Part shown: positions 11,373 through 22,539 of the stretch, one piece after another | How positions within the stretch are numbered: position 1 is the stretch's first letter | Layout: every line of letters starts with the position of its first letter | Origin: Protula sp. h YS-2021 | Taxonomy: Eukaryota > Annelida > Polychaeta > Sabellida > Serpulidae | Direction of reading: 5' to 3' | Assembly: GCA_949752745.1 (NCBI GenBank) | Contig: OX457028.1 | Location: 8,388,922 to 8,452,921, forward strand | Length of the DNA: 64,000 nucleotides | Position numbers and translations under genes: made by a program | Notes under the pieces: generated by a model | The model's input: the letters and a program-made list of their open reading frames with translations, nothing else | Database searches by the model: none | What the model was told of the DNA's origin: nothing

Positions 11373-14300
11373 ATGGCTGACAGTTCAGACTCACCATTCC
11401 TCTACCATGATTGTAATACATTTCCATCTGTGGAATTGTTAGAGGCACATATCTGTACTCAAGCTGAGATGAGAACTGTAGTGAAAAGTGCTCTTGAAGA
11501 GCCTGATCGGCAGAATGAAGCAAAGATGGAACAAGACTGAACGCAGTTCAGTCCTCTGCCATGGATGCAATGTAATATTTCTATCATTGGATGTGTTTGA
11601 GGCGCATAAATACACTCCACCTCATGATGCTCAAACTGCAAAGAGGCAAAAGACGGGACAAGTAGGGAGCGGTAGAAGGGTTAGTCTGGTTGAAAACGCA
11701 CAGGAAAAATGGTTTGAGCCCGACAATGGAACGGATTTACTGCTTGAAATGCGACAGCAAGAGAACCGTATCGAAACACATTTACTGGAGACCTTAGAAC
11801 ATGCAATGAAATGGTACATTGTAGTGCATGCCCGCTTCAAGAAAATGACGCCAAATGCAGAAGGTGTCATGATAGAACAGGTGGATAATGCATTTATTGA
11901 ACAGGACATGCCAACAGCCTATAAAGAATTGCTTACTAAGTTTGACGAACATGAGCGACAAGGCTCTGGCTGGTTTCTGGATAACATACTGTACAATGAA
12001 GTACATACAGCTACGTCAGCGCCTGGGGGAAGCAAGCAGTTTTATCCCACTACCGAAGAAAGTGAAGAATACAAAGGGTGTTTTAAACATTGAGAATCAA
12101 GACAACAAGCGTTTCTTATGGTCCGTTTGGCTCACCTTCACCCTTCAACAAACACCAAACCAGAGCTCGTGTGAATCAATACAGAAGATTTAAGAACGAA
12201 TTAAAGGTAGAGGGCATGACATTTCCGACGCTTATTACTGACATTTCAAAGTTTGAAAAGGAGAATGATATGTACATCTACGTGTTTGGATATGAGCAAG
12301 GTGTAGTTTTTCCGATACAACTTATCCGAAACGTTAGTGCTAGATAAATCAACTTACTTCTCATTAGAAGTGGTAGCAAAAGGCATTACTGCTTAATCAA
12401 GAATTTCAGCAGACCTATGGCATATAGATCAATGTATGATGGAGCAGCTTTTTATTGTTTCAACTCTCTTCACGGATTTATACGGCAAGATCTTTTAGAT
12501 GAGCATCGTGACTTGTGTGGCAAGCATGGAGCACAACGTTTGTCATTTCCCACGAACCTATCATCAAGTTCAAGAATGTGGTTAAACAACAGCAAGCACC
12601 TTTTGTCATTTATGCCGACTTTGAATGTTTCACGCAAAAACATGACAGGTATCAGCATCATCGTCCAAACAGTTTTGCCTATGTGGTTGTCAGCCAGTGC
12701 GAAACACATGCACCGGTCATGTATCGAGAAGACAATGTAGTGAAAGTCTTTTTAGACTACATGGTCAACGAGCGTGATCATATTGTGCGTGGCTTAGAGC
12801 TGCCAAAGGGCATGGTGATGACCCATGAGGACTAAGAGAATTTTAAGAACGCCATCGATTGTTACATTTGCCATGGTAAATCCCGCGTAGCAGCGCATAA
12901 TGAATATAACCTACATTTTCGACTTAGAAAGGATAAGCAGAGGATAAAGATTCTTTTATCATTCCTGTGTGGCTATGACAGTCATCTGATCATGGAGGAA
13001 ATTGGAAAATTCAAAGATGAAGCAATTACTGTCATTCCCAACACCATTGAGAAATATATAGCTTTCACCATGGGCAATCTAAAATTTGCAGACAGCTTTC
13101 AGTTTATGAATAGCTCTCTACAGAAGTTGCATCCAACCTTGCGGCAGAAGGGAAAGAGAATTTCTACAACATGACTAGTTACATCCATGATAGTAACCAG
13201 CCAGATTTGTTGTTGAGAAAGGAAGTGTACCCATATGACTACGTGGACGAACCATCCAAGTTTGCTGAAACACAGCTCCCATCTAAGGACAACTTTTACA
13301 GTCAGCTTAGTGAAGAGGGAATCAGCGACGAGGATTATGCGCATGCTCAGGTGTGGGATACATTCAACTGTACCACATTCGGTGAATGCCATGACCTGTA
13401 CCTGAAATCAGATGGGCTGCTGCTGGCTGACGTGTTTGAAAATGTTCGTCAAGTATGCATCAACACATATGAATTGGATCCTGCTCATTAATAAACAGCG
13501 CCAGGATTGTCGTGGGATGCTATGTTAAAAGCGACAAAGGTGAAGTTGGAATTAATCACTGACATTGACATGTGCCAAATGGTTGAACAAGGCTTACGCG
13601 AAAGCAAATATCCACTACATGTCAGATTACAATTCTGAGATGCTAAATAACTACCTGATCTACCTGGACGCAAAAAACCTGTATGTCTGGGCCATGTCGC
13701 AAAGCATGAGGCGAAGTGGATTTATGTGGTTGAGCGAGCAAGAATCCACCAACTTCATAAATGTGGCTGAAGATGACGACATTGGATACATTTTAGAAGT
13801 GGATTTATAATACCCACATTCAATCCATGATCACCATAATAACTACCCAGTGGCACCAGAACGGAAATGCGTCAAAGTAGGAGAATTGTCAGAATACAGT
13901 CAGAAGTTACGGATAGATCCGAACATGAAAGATAAACCTAGTGAAAAACTCATTCCTAACCTAAGCAACAAGAAGGAATATGTGCTTCATTATAGGAATT
14001 TGCAGCAGTACGTCTCACTGGGGTTGAAAGTCATCAAAGTGCACTGTGCTATCATGTTTGAACAGAACAAGTGGTTGGTGAAATACGTTACCTTGAACAC
14101 GGAAAAGAGAAAATTGGCTAAGAACCCGTTTGAGAAAGACTTCTTCAAACTGATGAATAATTCTGTGTTTGGCAAAGTGGATTTGCTTCTGAATAAACCC
14201 ATTCAAGTTGGTTGCACCATTCTTGACCTCAGCAAGGTGCTTATGTTTGACTTTCATTTCAATTACATTATGATCAAGGATCCCAAAGCGACACTGACAG

Positions 14301-14760
14301 TCTATGTTATGACATAGAAACGGAAGATATCTACAAGGATATGCAGCAAGATGCTGACTTGTTTGACACAAGTGACAAGTGATCCGTCAGATCATTTCCT
14401 ACATTCCAACAAAAACTAAAAAAAATTTGTGAAAATAAAGGATGAGACGGCAGGCATCTCCATTGAAGAGTTTGTTGGACGACCGAAAATGTACAGTTTA
14501 ATGTATGGTGGGAAAGAAAAACATACGGCCAAAGGCATTATTCGAGCTTGTCAAACACGCATAAAACATGTGCAGTATAGAGACAGTTTGCTCAAGCAAA
14601 CTCAAACGACAGCTACAAGACACATCATGACCACCAGCTTTTCTCGGAGAAGTTGAGGAAAGTAGCCCTCTCCGCATATGACGACAAGCGACACGTGCTG
14701 AATGATGGCTATTCCACCTTAGCAGATAGACATTACAAGACGACATTATAAAAAGGGAGA
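11373..14760 (+). pseudogene. Polinton DNA polymerase B, broken
   Basis: Family B protein-primed polymerase that replicates Polintons. It is split over at least seven frames by stops near 11538, 12091, 12345, 12833, 13489, 13808 and 14315. The order of visible signatures is: an N-terminal Polinton region (ISKFEKENDMYIYVFGYE; CFNSLHGFIRQDLL), exonuclease motif FVIYADFECF at about 12601, CGYDSHLI at about 12970, FADSFQFMNSSLQKL, polymerase motif A YLDAKNLYVWAM at about 13665, motif B FFKLMNNSVFGK at about 14140, motif C DTDSL at 14290-14304, and GISIEEFVGRPKMYSLMYG. Catalytic aspartates are thus still present, but the reading frame is not. A segment after motif B is shorter than is usual for the family. 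Confidence 0.92.
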
Positions 14761-14808
14761 CTCTTCAACTTAAGAGTTATTTGAGGTGCGGACATTGAAC
14801 CGTTAACA

Positions 14809-15330
14809 TGGAAGTTGGAAATCGTAAGAGATCTGCAACTGATATGGATACTCTTGCTGATACGGTCAAGAACTAAAAGTAAAAAATCCTACCACCGTCA
14901 AGAAATTGAAAGTAAAGACATCACCACCACAGTGGTGGGAGAGAATGCTTTCTCTAGGAAATGAAAAGTACATTAAAATTATGAAACAAAGCAATGAAGG
15001 AGTGGTGAACATTCGCAAGTACCTGAGAGATGAGGGGACTGGATAAACCGTCCGACGAAACAGGGTAGTTTGCTGACAATAACTGAATGGAAAATATTGA
15101 AGAAGCGGGTGAAAGAAGTGGATAAAGGGCTTCAGAGACAAGGAGACACTTCGCAAAGTGTACGTACTGTAATCATTAACGCATTAGTGTTTAACGGTGG
15201 TGCTTATTTCGCCGTGAGTGATTTGAATGAAGTTATTATAAATTCTGAGTATCGGTTTAAACTTGAAGTGTGGAAAGACTTTAAAAACATACCGTTGGCA
15301 GTACCTGGGTTTAAAACGCAAACTTGAAAA
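14809..15330 (+). pseudogene. PC4-like (ssDNA-binding transcription coactivator fold) ORF in the Polinton
   Basis: From a Met at 14809 a short basic N-terminus is followed, after frame breaks, by LGNEKYIKIMKQSNEGVVNI, RKYLRDEG and, in another frame, LLTITEWKILKKRVKEVDKG. This pattern (LG-x-KY, V-x-I-R-x-Y, LT-x-x-EW-x-x-L) is that of the PC4/SUB1 single-stranded-DNA-binding domain. The frame then continues with an unrecognised segment, NALVFNGGAYFAVSDLNEVI. It lies just downstream of the polymerase on the same strand, a fitting place for a replication or late-transcription accessory protein. PC4 is not one of the core Polinton genes I know. Frameshifts near 15045 and 15065 break it. Confidence 0.6.
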
Positions 15331-16018
15331 TAATGTTGTAGTGATAGTGATTGGACATAATTCTAACATACGTGTTAGATTCTGGAAAAATCTTTAGAGG
15401 ATTATTCAGAGGATTATAATGGAGTTGTGCCGGATACTCAATTTACAGCATTAATTGACTTTTATATGAAGAGATGGCGCGCAGTCTTACGATCCCTAGA
15501 GGTCATACAACATCCATTCTTCACCATCTTGCGAGCATAAAAATTCCTTCGCAGACAAGGAGCCAGCTCATAGTTGATCTGACTGTTGAACAAGATGGAA
15601 GACTTTTTATCTTATTATGAACCCATTACAGAAACTTATGTGATGACATTGTGCTGAAACATTTTGGAAAGTACATCATATTATCGCTTGATGAACAATC
15701 CGTGTTGGAGGACCATATAGGGAAGCTGAGGATACCTGGTTTTATACTTATATTCTCATATGATTTAGAAGTGCGCGTGACTGAGAAATGCCTAGACGTG
15801 TTTGTATAATTTCGCCTATATGACGAGCTTACAGAACGATATGACTACATCACTCTCAACACATTGGAATGGTACGCTCTGTTACAAGCATTGGATCGGA
15901 AAGAACCTGACGCTTGAATTAAAAAAGGACTTGAAAGTTATGTAACTTTTCATAGCATATACAAACGTATGTATAATGTCTATGATACATATGTTAATTT
16001 ATATTGTAATTCATTTAT
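15331..16018 (+). pseudogene. Unrecognised remnant of Polinton plus-strand ORFs
   Basis: Fragmentary coding-like text with many stops, for example LYDELTERYDYITLNTLEWY near 15810-15880. I do not recognise it. It lies where plus-strand and minus-strand transcription converge. The last 200 bases are AT-rich and may hold the polyadenylation sites of both sides (AATAAA-like strings near 16110-16160). Confidence 0.4.
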
Positions 16019-16240
16019 CAATGTATTTGCAAAATAGGTGTTAAAATGGAGTTATGGAGTTGGAATAAAGAAGTTTTTGAAATGTGAATAATTCCTGATG
16101 CTATATGTTGAATAAAAAAGAATGCAAAAAATATTATTGTAACACAATAAAAAGAAAACGTGTGTACAACTGTCTTGTTTTTATTCATAATAAATGATAT
16201 TGACAATAACCACATTTTAACTAACACAACTAATACAACA

Positions 16241-16679
16241 TCAATGAAATAATGGTTTATAATGTCTATATACAAAATCCTTTACCACAAAATCACCATC
16301 ACTTCTTCTCAATACATCTACAATATCAAACATATTATGATCTCTAGCTCTATGTAATATATAACATACACAATAAAAACCACAAGTATTGGAAATGGGC
16401 TGTTGCAATGGTATGGAATTATACACATAGTCATTACTTAAAAACTAAGTAATCTAAACGATTATCTATAGGTGCAAGTTCATAAGAGTCAAAATAGTCC
16501 ACAACTTTGTCAAAGTGCATGGCAACCCAATGTTCACCAGGTTCGTCATCATCGTCTGTATTGATGACATGGGCTCCTTGGTGTAATGTTGGTAGTTGAT
16601 CCATAGGGAATACTCCGTGGAATAAGTCTTTTGTCATGACATCATGGGTCAATATGGCATCTATCTGCTTCGTGTTCAT
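16241..16679 (-). pseudogene. Polinton adenain-like cysteine protease, frameshifted
   Basis: Maturation protease of the C5/Ulp1 clan, expected to process virion proteins. The first frame (16434-16679) begins MNTKQIDAILTHD and carries the catalytic His in GEHWVAMHFD and the Asp region VDYFDSYEL. The second frame (16241-16426) carries the catalytic Cys in SNTCGFYCVCYILHRA. A frame break near 16430 separates them. The start ATG overlaps the major capsid stop as ATGA. Confidence 0.9.
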
Positions 16680-16680
16680 G

Positions 16681-17955
16681 ACTGGTAGTCAAGTTGAATA
16701 TTGCAAGTTGCACTTATTTCAATGATGTTGTCAAATTAAGCATAGACTATCACATTGACTGTATTTTGCAAGGCACCAGCAAAATTCATCTCTAGCCGCA
16801 AGTTTCCACGCTTGATAAGCGCGTAATGATCATAACCATCATAATCAGGTGTTAAGTCAAAAGAAAATAAAGCATAACCTCTAGGCCAATCTTCCCGTTT
16901 TATAATGGAACTTTTCTCACCATTCAATCTATCAAAAGATTTGTAAAGAGTTTCAAAAGCGTCAAGATATTTGTTCCGATGTATGTTAAGCTTGAGAGGT
17001 TTGGATAGGACTGGTTCACCATCAGTGTAAAGTTAAGATCAAAATGTTCAAAATTGCATGGATTTCTCAACACTGATCCAGCAAAGGATTCATTATGAAC
17101 CAGTCCATAATAATGGTAATAGGAAACTTGGCAGGAGTTTTCATCAATGCATCTGTATGTCCTAACTGAATACCTGGACTAGTCCTCACTTTGCGAATGG
17201 TTAAAATGTATCTTTCACGTCTACTTTAAAACCATTCTTTGCAGCCAATACTACTACACATTCATCTTTTTATCTATACAAACGCAATTTCATACTGACA
17301 CCACTGGGAAGATAACGATTCTGCTCAAACAAATCTACCCTTAAAGCACCTGTAAGAATAAACGCACGGCATATTTAGACGCGTATACAAATAACGATTA
17401 TGTAAACCATTATTTCCCGCTTCAGGTAGTTCACCACCATCAAGATTTACATGAAAACCTGTTATATACTTTTCATGATTGGGTCTTTTCGCCTCATGCG
17501 CATTCATTGATCCAGCAGTATCTTTATATATAGGGGCATAGAGCGCTCAGAATTTAGACTTCTTCTGAATCAAGGATCAGGTGGGATATAATGCTGGTAT
17601 AGCCATGAGTATTGTTACTATGTGAAATCAATTGATCATTCAGAAATAATTCAATATGAGACCATAACCCATTAAACAAATCATTGATGCATGATACGTT
17701 ATCATCTACAAAACACGCTGTTCCATCAACCTTTACAATACTGCATACAATATGAAATCTACTGTTCTTTAAAACTAAATATTCTTCTGTACTTGCAGGA
17801 ATATAAAATTCTATTGGAGCACCCTCTCTAATGGTAGTGAGTGGTTGATAGTCTACATTATAACTTTTTTCTACAGCAGTTTGAGTTGGGGGTATGCGGA
17901 ACCATTATCATGGAGAAAGACTACATTCACAAGAATGATCATGAATTAAAGACAT
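16681..17955 (-). pseudogene. Polinton major capsid protein (double jelly-roll), broken
   Basis: Starts MSLIHDHSCECSL at 17955. Further frames give EFYIPASTEEYLVLKNSRFH, FNGLWSHIELFLNDQLISHS, ISHLIHDSEE, the YITGFHVNLDG region and the family-typical C-terminal YALFSFDLTPDYDGYDH and LIKRGNLRLEMNF. The reading ends VNVIVYA followed by TAA, where a FDN-type tail continues in the same frame for 17 more codons to a TGA overlapping the protease ATG. The TAA therefore looks like a nonsense change near the end. Stops and shifts near 17905, 17540 and 17325 also break it. Its product would form the trimeric hexon-like capsomer. Confidence 0.9.
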
Positions 17956-18033
17956 TTTCAAAAGATATATTTTCTTTTATTTTGTTGATGTTAACCCTCT
18001 CGTTGTCTTTCGTCTTCTGACACGTTTTGTCGG

Positions 18034-18314
18034 TTACACTTTCTTTTGTCCTCCTAACACATCGCCAATCACATACTGTGCTACTGGGCCAGTAACATCT
18101 TTCGCGACATTTTTTACAGCCTTTTTAAAATGTGGTGCAACAATTTTAGCTCCTGCCTTAAGCAGTGGAACAGCTTTACGAGCAAATGATGCCAGAATTG
18201 AACCAATTCCATCACCATATTGCATTCCCGCTCCTTTGAATCCTGGCAAATCCCCTCCCACTTGATGAGGAAAATGGTTGCGTATGCAGATGGATCGTGT
18301 CTGTATGCTTTCAT
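18034..18314 (-). pseudogene. pVI-like small virion protein of the Polinton, one frameshift
   Basis: The N-terminal frame starts MKAYRHDPSAYATIFLIK at 18314. The next frame has LPGFKGAGMQYGDGIGSILA and a hydrophobic/basic stretch RKAVPLLKAGAKIVAPHFKK, with amphipathic character like adenovirus pVI-type and other Polinton small virion proteins. Its ATG overlaps the minor capsid stop by ATGA. Copy 2 has a clear homologue at 46747 in one frame. Confidence 0.75.
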
Positions 18315-19060
18315 AACGCGTTTTGTCGGAAATGAAGTTTACATATGACTTTCCCGGTTAGAAATGAAACATTATGACCTGTATCATCCTTAATATTCAT
18401 TTCTGTTGTGTCAAATTTTGATGTGTTCACAGGAACATAATGGGGTTCACCATACTTTTTCATGATAATATCACCATCATGACCTTCAAAGGGAACAGAA
18501 CGTGGCAAAGGAACATAATAATCTCCAACAACTTGTGGTTCGTAAATACTGCAGTACACATAAAGTGTGTAAAATCCCTGTTCACATCTGCTTTATGTTC
18601 AGCAGAGCCAGATTGTCTGGGTGGAATAAATCTTGTTTGGTATCTGATCTGGTATAAATCCTAAAATTTCAGCTAATCCAGTAGAAAAGACTTTATGATA
18701 ATCATTTCTAAAAAAAAAACAAAAACCATTTGTCTAATTTTATCATACTTTAACCGAATAGAGTTTGCATCTATTGATAGTTGTAATTCTTGATTTATTG
18801 CATTACATATCTCTTGTATGGATCTGTAGTAACCATATGGAATGGTCACTTGTTGAAGCGCATCATCTAATGATTTCCGATACTGAATGTAATATTCCAT
18901 TCCATGTCTCATGGTTGTCCATGTATGTGGATATTGAACTTCAGCTAAGGCCGCTTCATATTTTCCTTTCAGATTTTGATAAGTAGAAGCCTCATTAGTA
19001 GGATAATAGTTCATACTAGCATTACTGGGTAAAAGAAATGTAAAAACTTGTTGACTCCAT
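18311..19060 (-). pseudogene. Polinton minor capsid (penton-like) protein, broken
   Basis: Single-jelly-roll vertex protein of Polintons. It begins MESTSFYI at 19060. After a frame break it shows LPSNASMNYYPTNEAST and AEVQYPHTW, then after a second break near 18710 the C-terminal YCSIYEPQVVGDYYVPLPRS, KYGEPHYVPVNTSKFDT and KDDTGHNVSFLTGKVICKL. All are typical of the family. It sits between the PW-type protein and the pVI-like gene, the usual order. Confidence 0.87.
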
Positions 19061-19079
19061 GATGACTAAATCGTTTATG

Positions 19080-19977
19080 TGATGTGATAGACTGGATGTG
19101 CATTTACATTACTTCATGTCTGGCTCACGTCATCCACACTCTCTGCATGATCTATTACTTCTCTTTGACAACAAGCACTTACACACCTAATTGTTAAAGC
19201 AATATTATTTCTATTTTCATTTTCTTTACAACAACACCATAATTCTTTAAACCATATTAAAATATTTCCCATCTTTCTGGAAACAGCCTTTGTTGACGCT
19301 GTTTTATCTCTTTTGTAATATCTTCACGAGTTGTCTTTTTGCCAAAAACAGCTTTTGGGATATTAGCGTCCACAATTTCCTCTAGTATGTGTGTATTTAC
19401 AAATTTTCTTTTTCTGCGTCACTCCCCCAGCTTTTCCTCAGTGGACTCTTCCGCCTCTGTCTCTTGACACGTCTTCCTGAGTATTTTACAGGTTTTACCT
19501 GCTATGTCCAGGATCTTTCAATAAACTGCTTCCAACACTGAGGTGATTCACGTGGCTCTTTTCTTCTTGTAGCAACCAATGCTTCTTTCAAAACATCAAT
19601 AATGTTGGAATTTTCAATGACATCTCCAGTTTTCAATGCAAGTTCATTTTTATCTGTGCATCTCGTACCATGTTTCTTAAGTTCTGCCAGAAGTTGTGTT
19701 AGTTTTCAATGATAAATAGGTTGAAAATAGCTTAGAAACTGTTGCGACTTTTCTGATTTTGCTGTGTCAGATGATGCAGCAGACTTTCATTGTTGTGACT
19801 GAATTGTTCGTAAATGACGACCAAGAAGTTGGGACATTTCCATTGCCTTTCACGAGTTCATTTCCCACGTAAAAGTTAATTGACTTTCGTTTTGATTCCA
19901 CCATCTTTTCCCTTCTTTTCCAACAACATTTTATATTTATATTCAGGAATGAATACCATTTTTAAAGTATGTTTCAT
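19080..19977 (-). pseudogene. Conserved uncharacterised Polinton protein (PW-type), badly broken
   Basis: ATG at 19977 overlaps the previous stop as ATGA and gives MKHTLKMVFIPEYKYKMLLE. Later frames give GDVIENSNIIDVLKEALVAT and ESPQCWKQFIERSW. These resemble the SNI-DL... and GW-x-x-F motifs seen in a conserved Polinton protein of unknown role. A basic tail rich in Arg/Lys follows. At least four frame breaks. Confidence 0.6.
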
Positions 19978-20301
19978 TTTAACAACAACTGAGCTAACAA
20001 GGGTAATGCAAATTTAGCAATAGCTCCAATGAATCCTCCTTTCTGATTAACCAACTGATTTTTTCTTCGAAGTGATATCTTCTTATCTGCTAGAGTGCGT
20101 AGGGTATGACGCTCACGCTTGAATTCCTTATAACTTTTTGAGCTTAACGGTAAATGTCCTCGCAATATATTTTAAACAAATTTCAAACAAGCTAGTTAAT
20201 TCCTCCTTAGAAGCTTGCTGTAGCAAGGATTTAAGTCGTTTAGGCCCACTGCGAGCGAACACGTGACGAAAAGGCTGGTTAGTTTGAATAGGTTTAGACA
20301 T
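19974..20301 (-). pseudogene. Conserved small Polinton protein with C-terminal hydrophobic helix
   Basis: Met at 20301 (MSKPIQTNQPFRHVFARSGP) leads to LKSLLQQASKEELTSLFEI; after one frameshift near 20165 comes LRTLADKKISLRRKNQLVNQ and KGGFIGAIAKFALPLLAQLL. The basic middle and Gly-rich hydrophobic end are hallmarks of a protein seen next to Polinton ATPases. A virion or membrane-active role is inferred only. It overlaps the ATPase stop by eight bases. Confidence 0.72.
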
Positions 20302-20950
20302 CTTGGCTGCGAATGGTCAAGTGACTTGGTTCTTGTTCATACGCTACTTTATTAACATATACATAATGTGAATCTTTTGGTAAAATACCTGTACGAATAC
20401 GCAGTTGATCATTTGCCTTTGGCTTTAAATCAATGAATAAATAGCCATGAGGTTTACTGCTAGCATCTTGATAGGCTTCTGTGATAAATTGAGGTCTTCC
20501 AGGATACATTTGTTGCGCTAATGTACTTATTTGTTGACTGTCTCTAGAATTTTTAAACAGAATGATGTATTGTGTATTAAAACTAATATTTCGCATTTCT
20601 CTACAATGTTGGAATAAATTATGCACAATAAAATTAATGCTGAGATTTTGATGGCTGCTGAGAACACTAAAGAGGCGTGTCATACGCTCATCACTATGAC
20701 ATTTGGTGATTAAGTCATCTATGATGAGTAAGTTTTTTTTCGCATTAAAGCGCTCTTCAATGTCGTCTGGTATGCCTTGGTAAAATTCCACACCTTTCAT
20801 TCCCTTGTACAAAGGCTGATCTGCTGCATAGCGCCATAAAATGATTTTTGGAGAGGGTTTAATTAACTTTTGTTCTAGAATTTTCTTTACCAGAGAAGTT
20901 TTACCACTGCCTGTAGGTCCAGAGACCAAACATGTGAATGGATGCTTCAT
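20294..20950 (-). CDS. Polinton genome-packaging ATPase (FtsK/HerA-type)
   Basis: Intact 218-residue frame. Walker A is GPTGSGKTSLVKK near residue 10-22; Walker B is NLLIIDDLI near residue 73-81, followed by HSDERMTRLFSVLSSHQNLS and the conserved NLFQHCREMRNISFN segment with sensor-type Asn. It pumps element DNA into capsids in related viruses. This is the only long Polinton gene here with no frame break, so it may simply have been spared by chance. It lies 19 bases downstream of the integrase stop. Confidence 0.92.
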   Translation of the reverse strand: MKHPFTCLVSGPTGSGKTSLVKKILEQKLIKPSPKIILWRYAADQPLYKGMKGVEFYQGIPDDIEERFNAKKNLLIIDDLITKCHSDERMTRLFSVLSSHQNLSINFIVHNLFQHCREMRNISFNTQYIILFKNSRDSQQISTLAQQMYPGRPQFITEAYQDASSKPHGYLFIDLKPKANDQLRIRTGILPKDSHYVYVNKVAYEQEPSHLTIRSQDV

Positions 20951-20969
20951 TTTTGAATGTGTGTTTCTT

Positions 20970-21775
20970 TCATTGAAACATGTATTTCATGTGAGAAATG
21001 CGAACATGTTGACCAATTTTAAATTTGTAAGGTTTTTCTTCTTCTTTGGTTTCAATTTCAATTTGTCTACATACACACACTTTACATTCATTTTCCTTTT
21101 GAAAATCTGCGGGAGCATACTTATTAGGGAGAGAGCCGTGAGATCTATGGTTGTAATTGTATACCAATTCTTGAAGGATGTCCATGTAACGATAACTTTG
21201 GTTATGCAGGAAATATCGATACATCATTCCCTTTAGAGTACGAATGACTCTCTCAGCAAAGTTGGCTTTGGTTTCATTCTTTGTCGTATAGGCATGAATT
21301 CACTCTTTCTTCAAAAATGCTTTACCTATCTGTTTTTAAAGTCAGTTCCTTTATCTGACCTTAAAGTTCGCAGTCTTCGACGTGTTTCATAAAAATCTTC
21401 TGTAAAGCTTGTATGACTATGGTATGTGAGTTGTTAGGTAATGGCTGCACCCACAAATATTTGGAAAACACATCTATGACAACTAATAAAAAGCGGGTGT
21501 CATCATTTTAAGAGGCTATGTTTCCCATGTCAGCCAAATCATTATCCCACATGTCATCAATACCACGTGTAATGAAACGCTGTCTTTTAAACCTGTATTT
21601 TAAAGGTTGTGGTAAACTGGATGCATCTTGATCCTATAACCATTTTTTACTTTGGAATGAATAATTGGTTGACTATGTTTTTAAATATGTGATAAAGTTT
21701 GTAAGGACCAGCAAATGCTCCAGGCCGACCAGGTTTAAAGTAAATATTGGTTAAGTAGTCTTTCCACGTTGCCAT
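20970..21775 (-). pseudogene. Polinton integrase (retroviral type, DDE), broken
   Basis: Starts MATWKDYLTNIYFKPGRPGA at 21775. Frames in between show the first Asp region (DLADM-like, near 21545), a KGTDFKN-type second Asp near 21345 and the tail LQELVYNYNHRSHGSLPNKY, APADFQ, then the intact 85-residue C-terminal frame 20970-21227 with a CKVCVC pair and a chromo/SH3-like basic end. At least three stops or shifts. Would insert the element into host DNA. Confidence 0.85.
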
Positions 21776-21860
21776 GTTAGCACTAAATGAAAACCACTTG
21801 TCAACATATATTACATTTTATTTCACCTCATACCTCAATCAACATATCTTACAGTTTTTT

Positions 21861-22085
21861 TCACAAATCAAGTACAGATACAATAGTGTGAATAATTGGA
21901 GTCCATTGATCTTCAATGCACACTAACCAACTACTTAATTCATCAAATCTTATAGCATCTACACCATATTTTTCACAACGTTGGTTTGCATTTTCTAACA
22001 CTTTATCTAAATGAATATAATATTTAGCTTCATTCCAATATGTATAGACCTGTGAAATGACAAGTATGTTCTTCACGCTCTTCAT
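21861..22085 (-). CDS. Conserved unknown Polinton ORF, 74 residues
   Basis: Not a family I recognise. The intact frame MKSVKNILVISQVYTYWNEA has a C-terminal half RCEKYGVDAIRFDELSSWLV. The same protein is present, broken, at 45702-45930 in copy 2, with matches such as HLDKVL-x-x-AN-x-RCEKYG and FDELS. Conservation between two copies supports a real gene. Confidence 0.65.
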   Translation of the reverse strand: MKSVKNILVISQVYTYWNEAKYYIHLDKVLENANQRCEKYGVDAIRFDELSSWLVCIEDQWTPIIHTIVSVLDL

Positions 22086-22189
22086 TTTGACAAGCAGGAC
22101 ACTAAGCTAATGAATAATAGATATGCATTTTTTTTACAGCTAATAACAAAATTGTTTTTTGCAATGTATCGTTTCAATGTAATGTCTGC

Positions 22190-22498
22190 CATTATACTGC
22201 ATGCAATATAGATTAACCCCTCTCTCGCTTCATCAAAGTCTTGGATCATATCGAGCAAAGTGATATGCTGCTTCCACTAAAACTCCTCAGCTCCAATGCC
22301 TGAAAGCGCACACTCTTTCATGAAATCATCACGTAAGTTTGACAAGTTCAGCGTTGAATGAGCAAGTTCCCAATAGATGTTAAAGTGTTGCACTTGCTGT
22401 TGAACAGAACCAAAACGTGCCAGTTCAGTTATCATGTACTTCTCCTTGAAACATGTTTCCACATCCCACATGTCCGTATGATGGTTGAATACAAGCAC
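22190..22498 (-). pseudogene. Conserved unknown Polinton ORF (CFKEKY type)
   Basis: Frame from 22498: MLVFNHHTDMWDVETCFKEK, ITELARFGSVQQQVQHFNIY, then SLRDDFMKEC-like and a GAEEF stop, with a further AAYH-type segment beyond it. Copy 2 has the same text at 45321-45607 with longer matches beyond the stop, so the TAA after GAEEF is likely secondary. Function unknown. Confidence 0.6.
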
Positions 22499-22539
22499 GT
22501 CTGCACACTATGACGGCTGGCGAGCAAGTGATTTCAGAA

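Noticed and set aside
12470..14371. Several minus-strand ORFs across the polymerase region
   Set aside because: Shadows of the plus-strand DNA polymerase B pieces, which carry the recognisable motifs.
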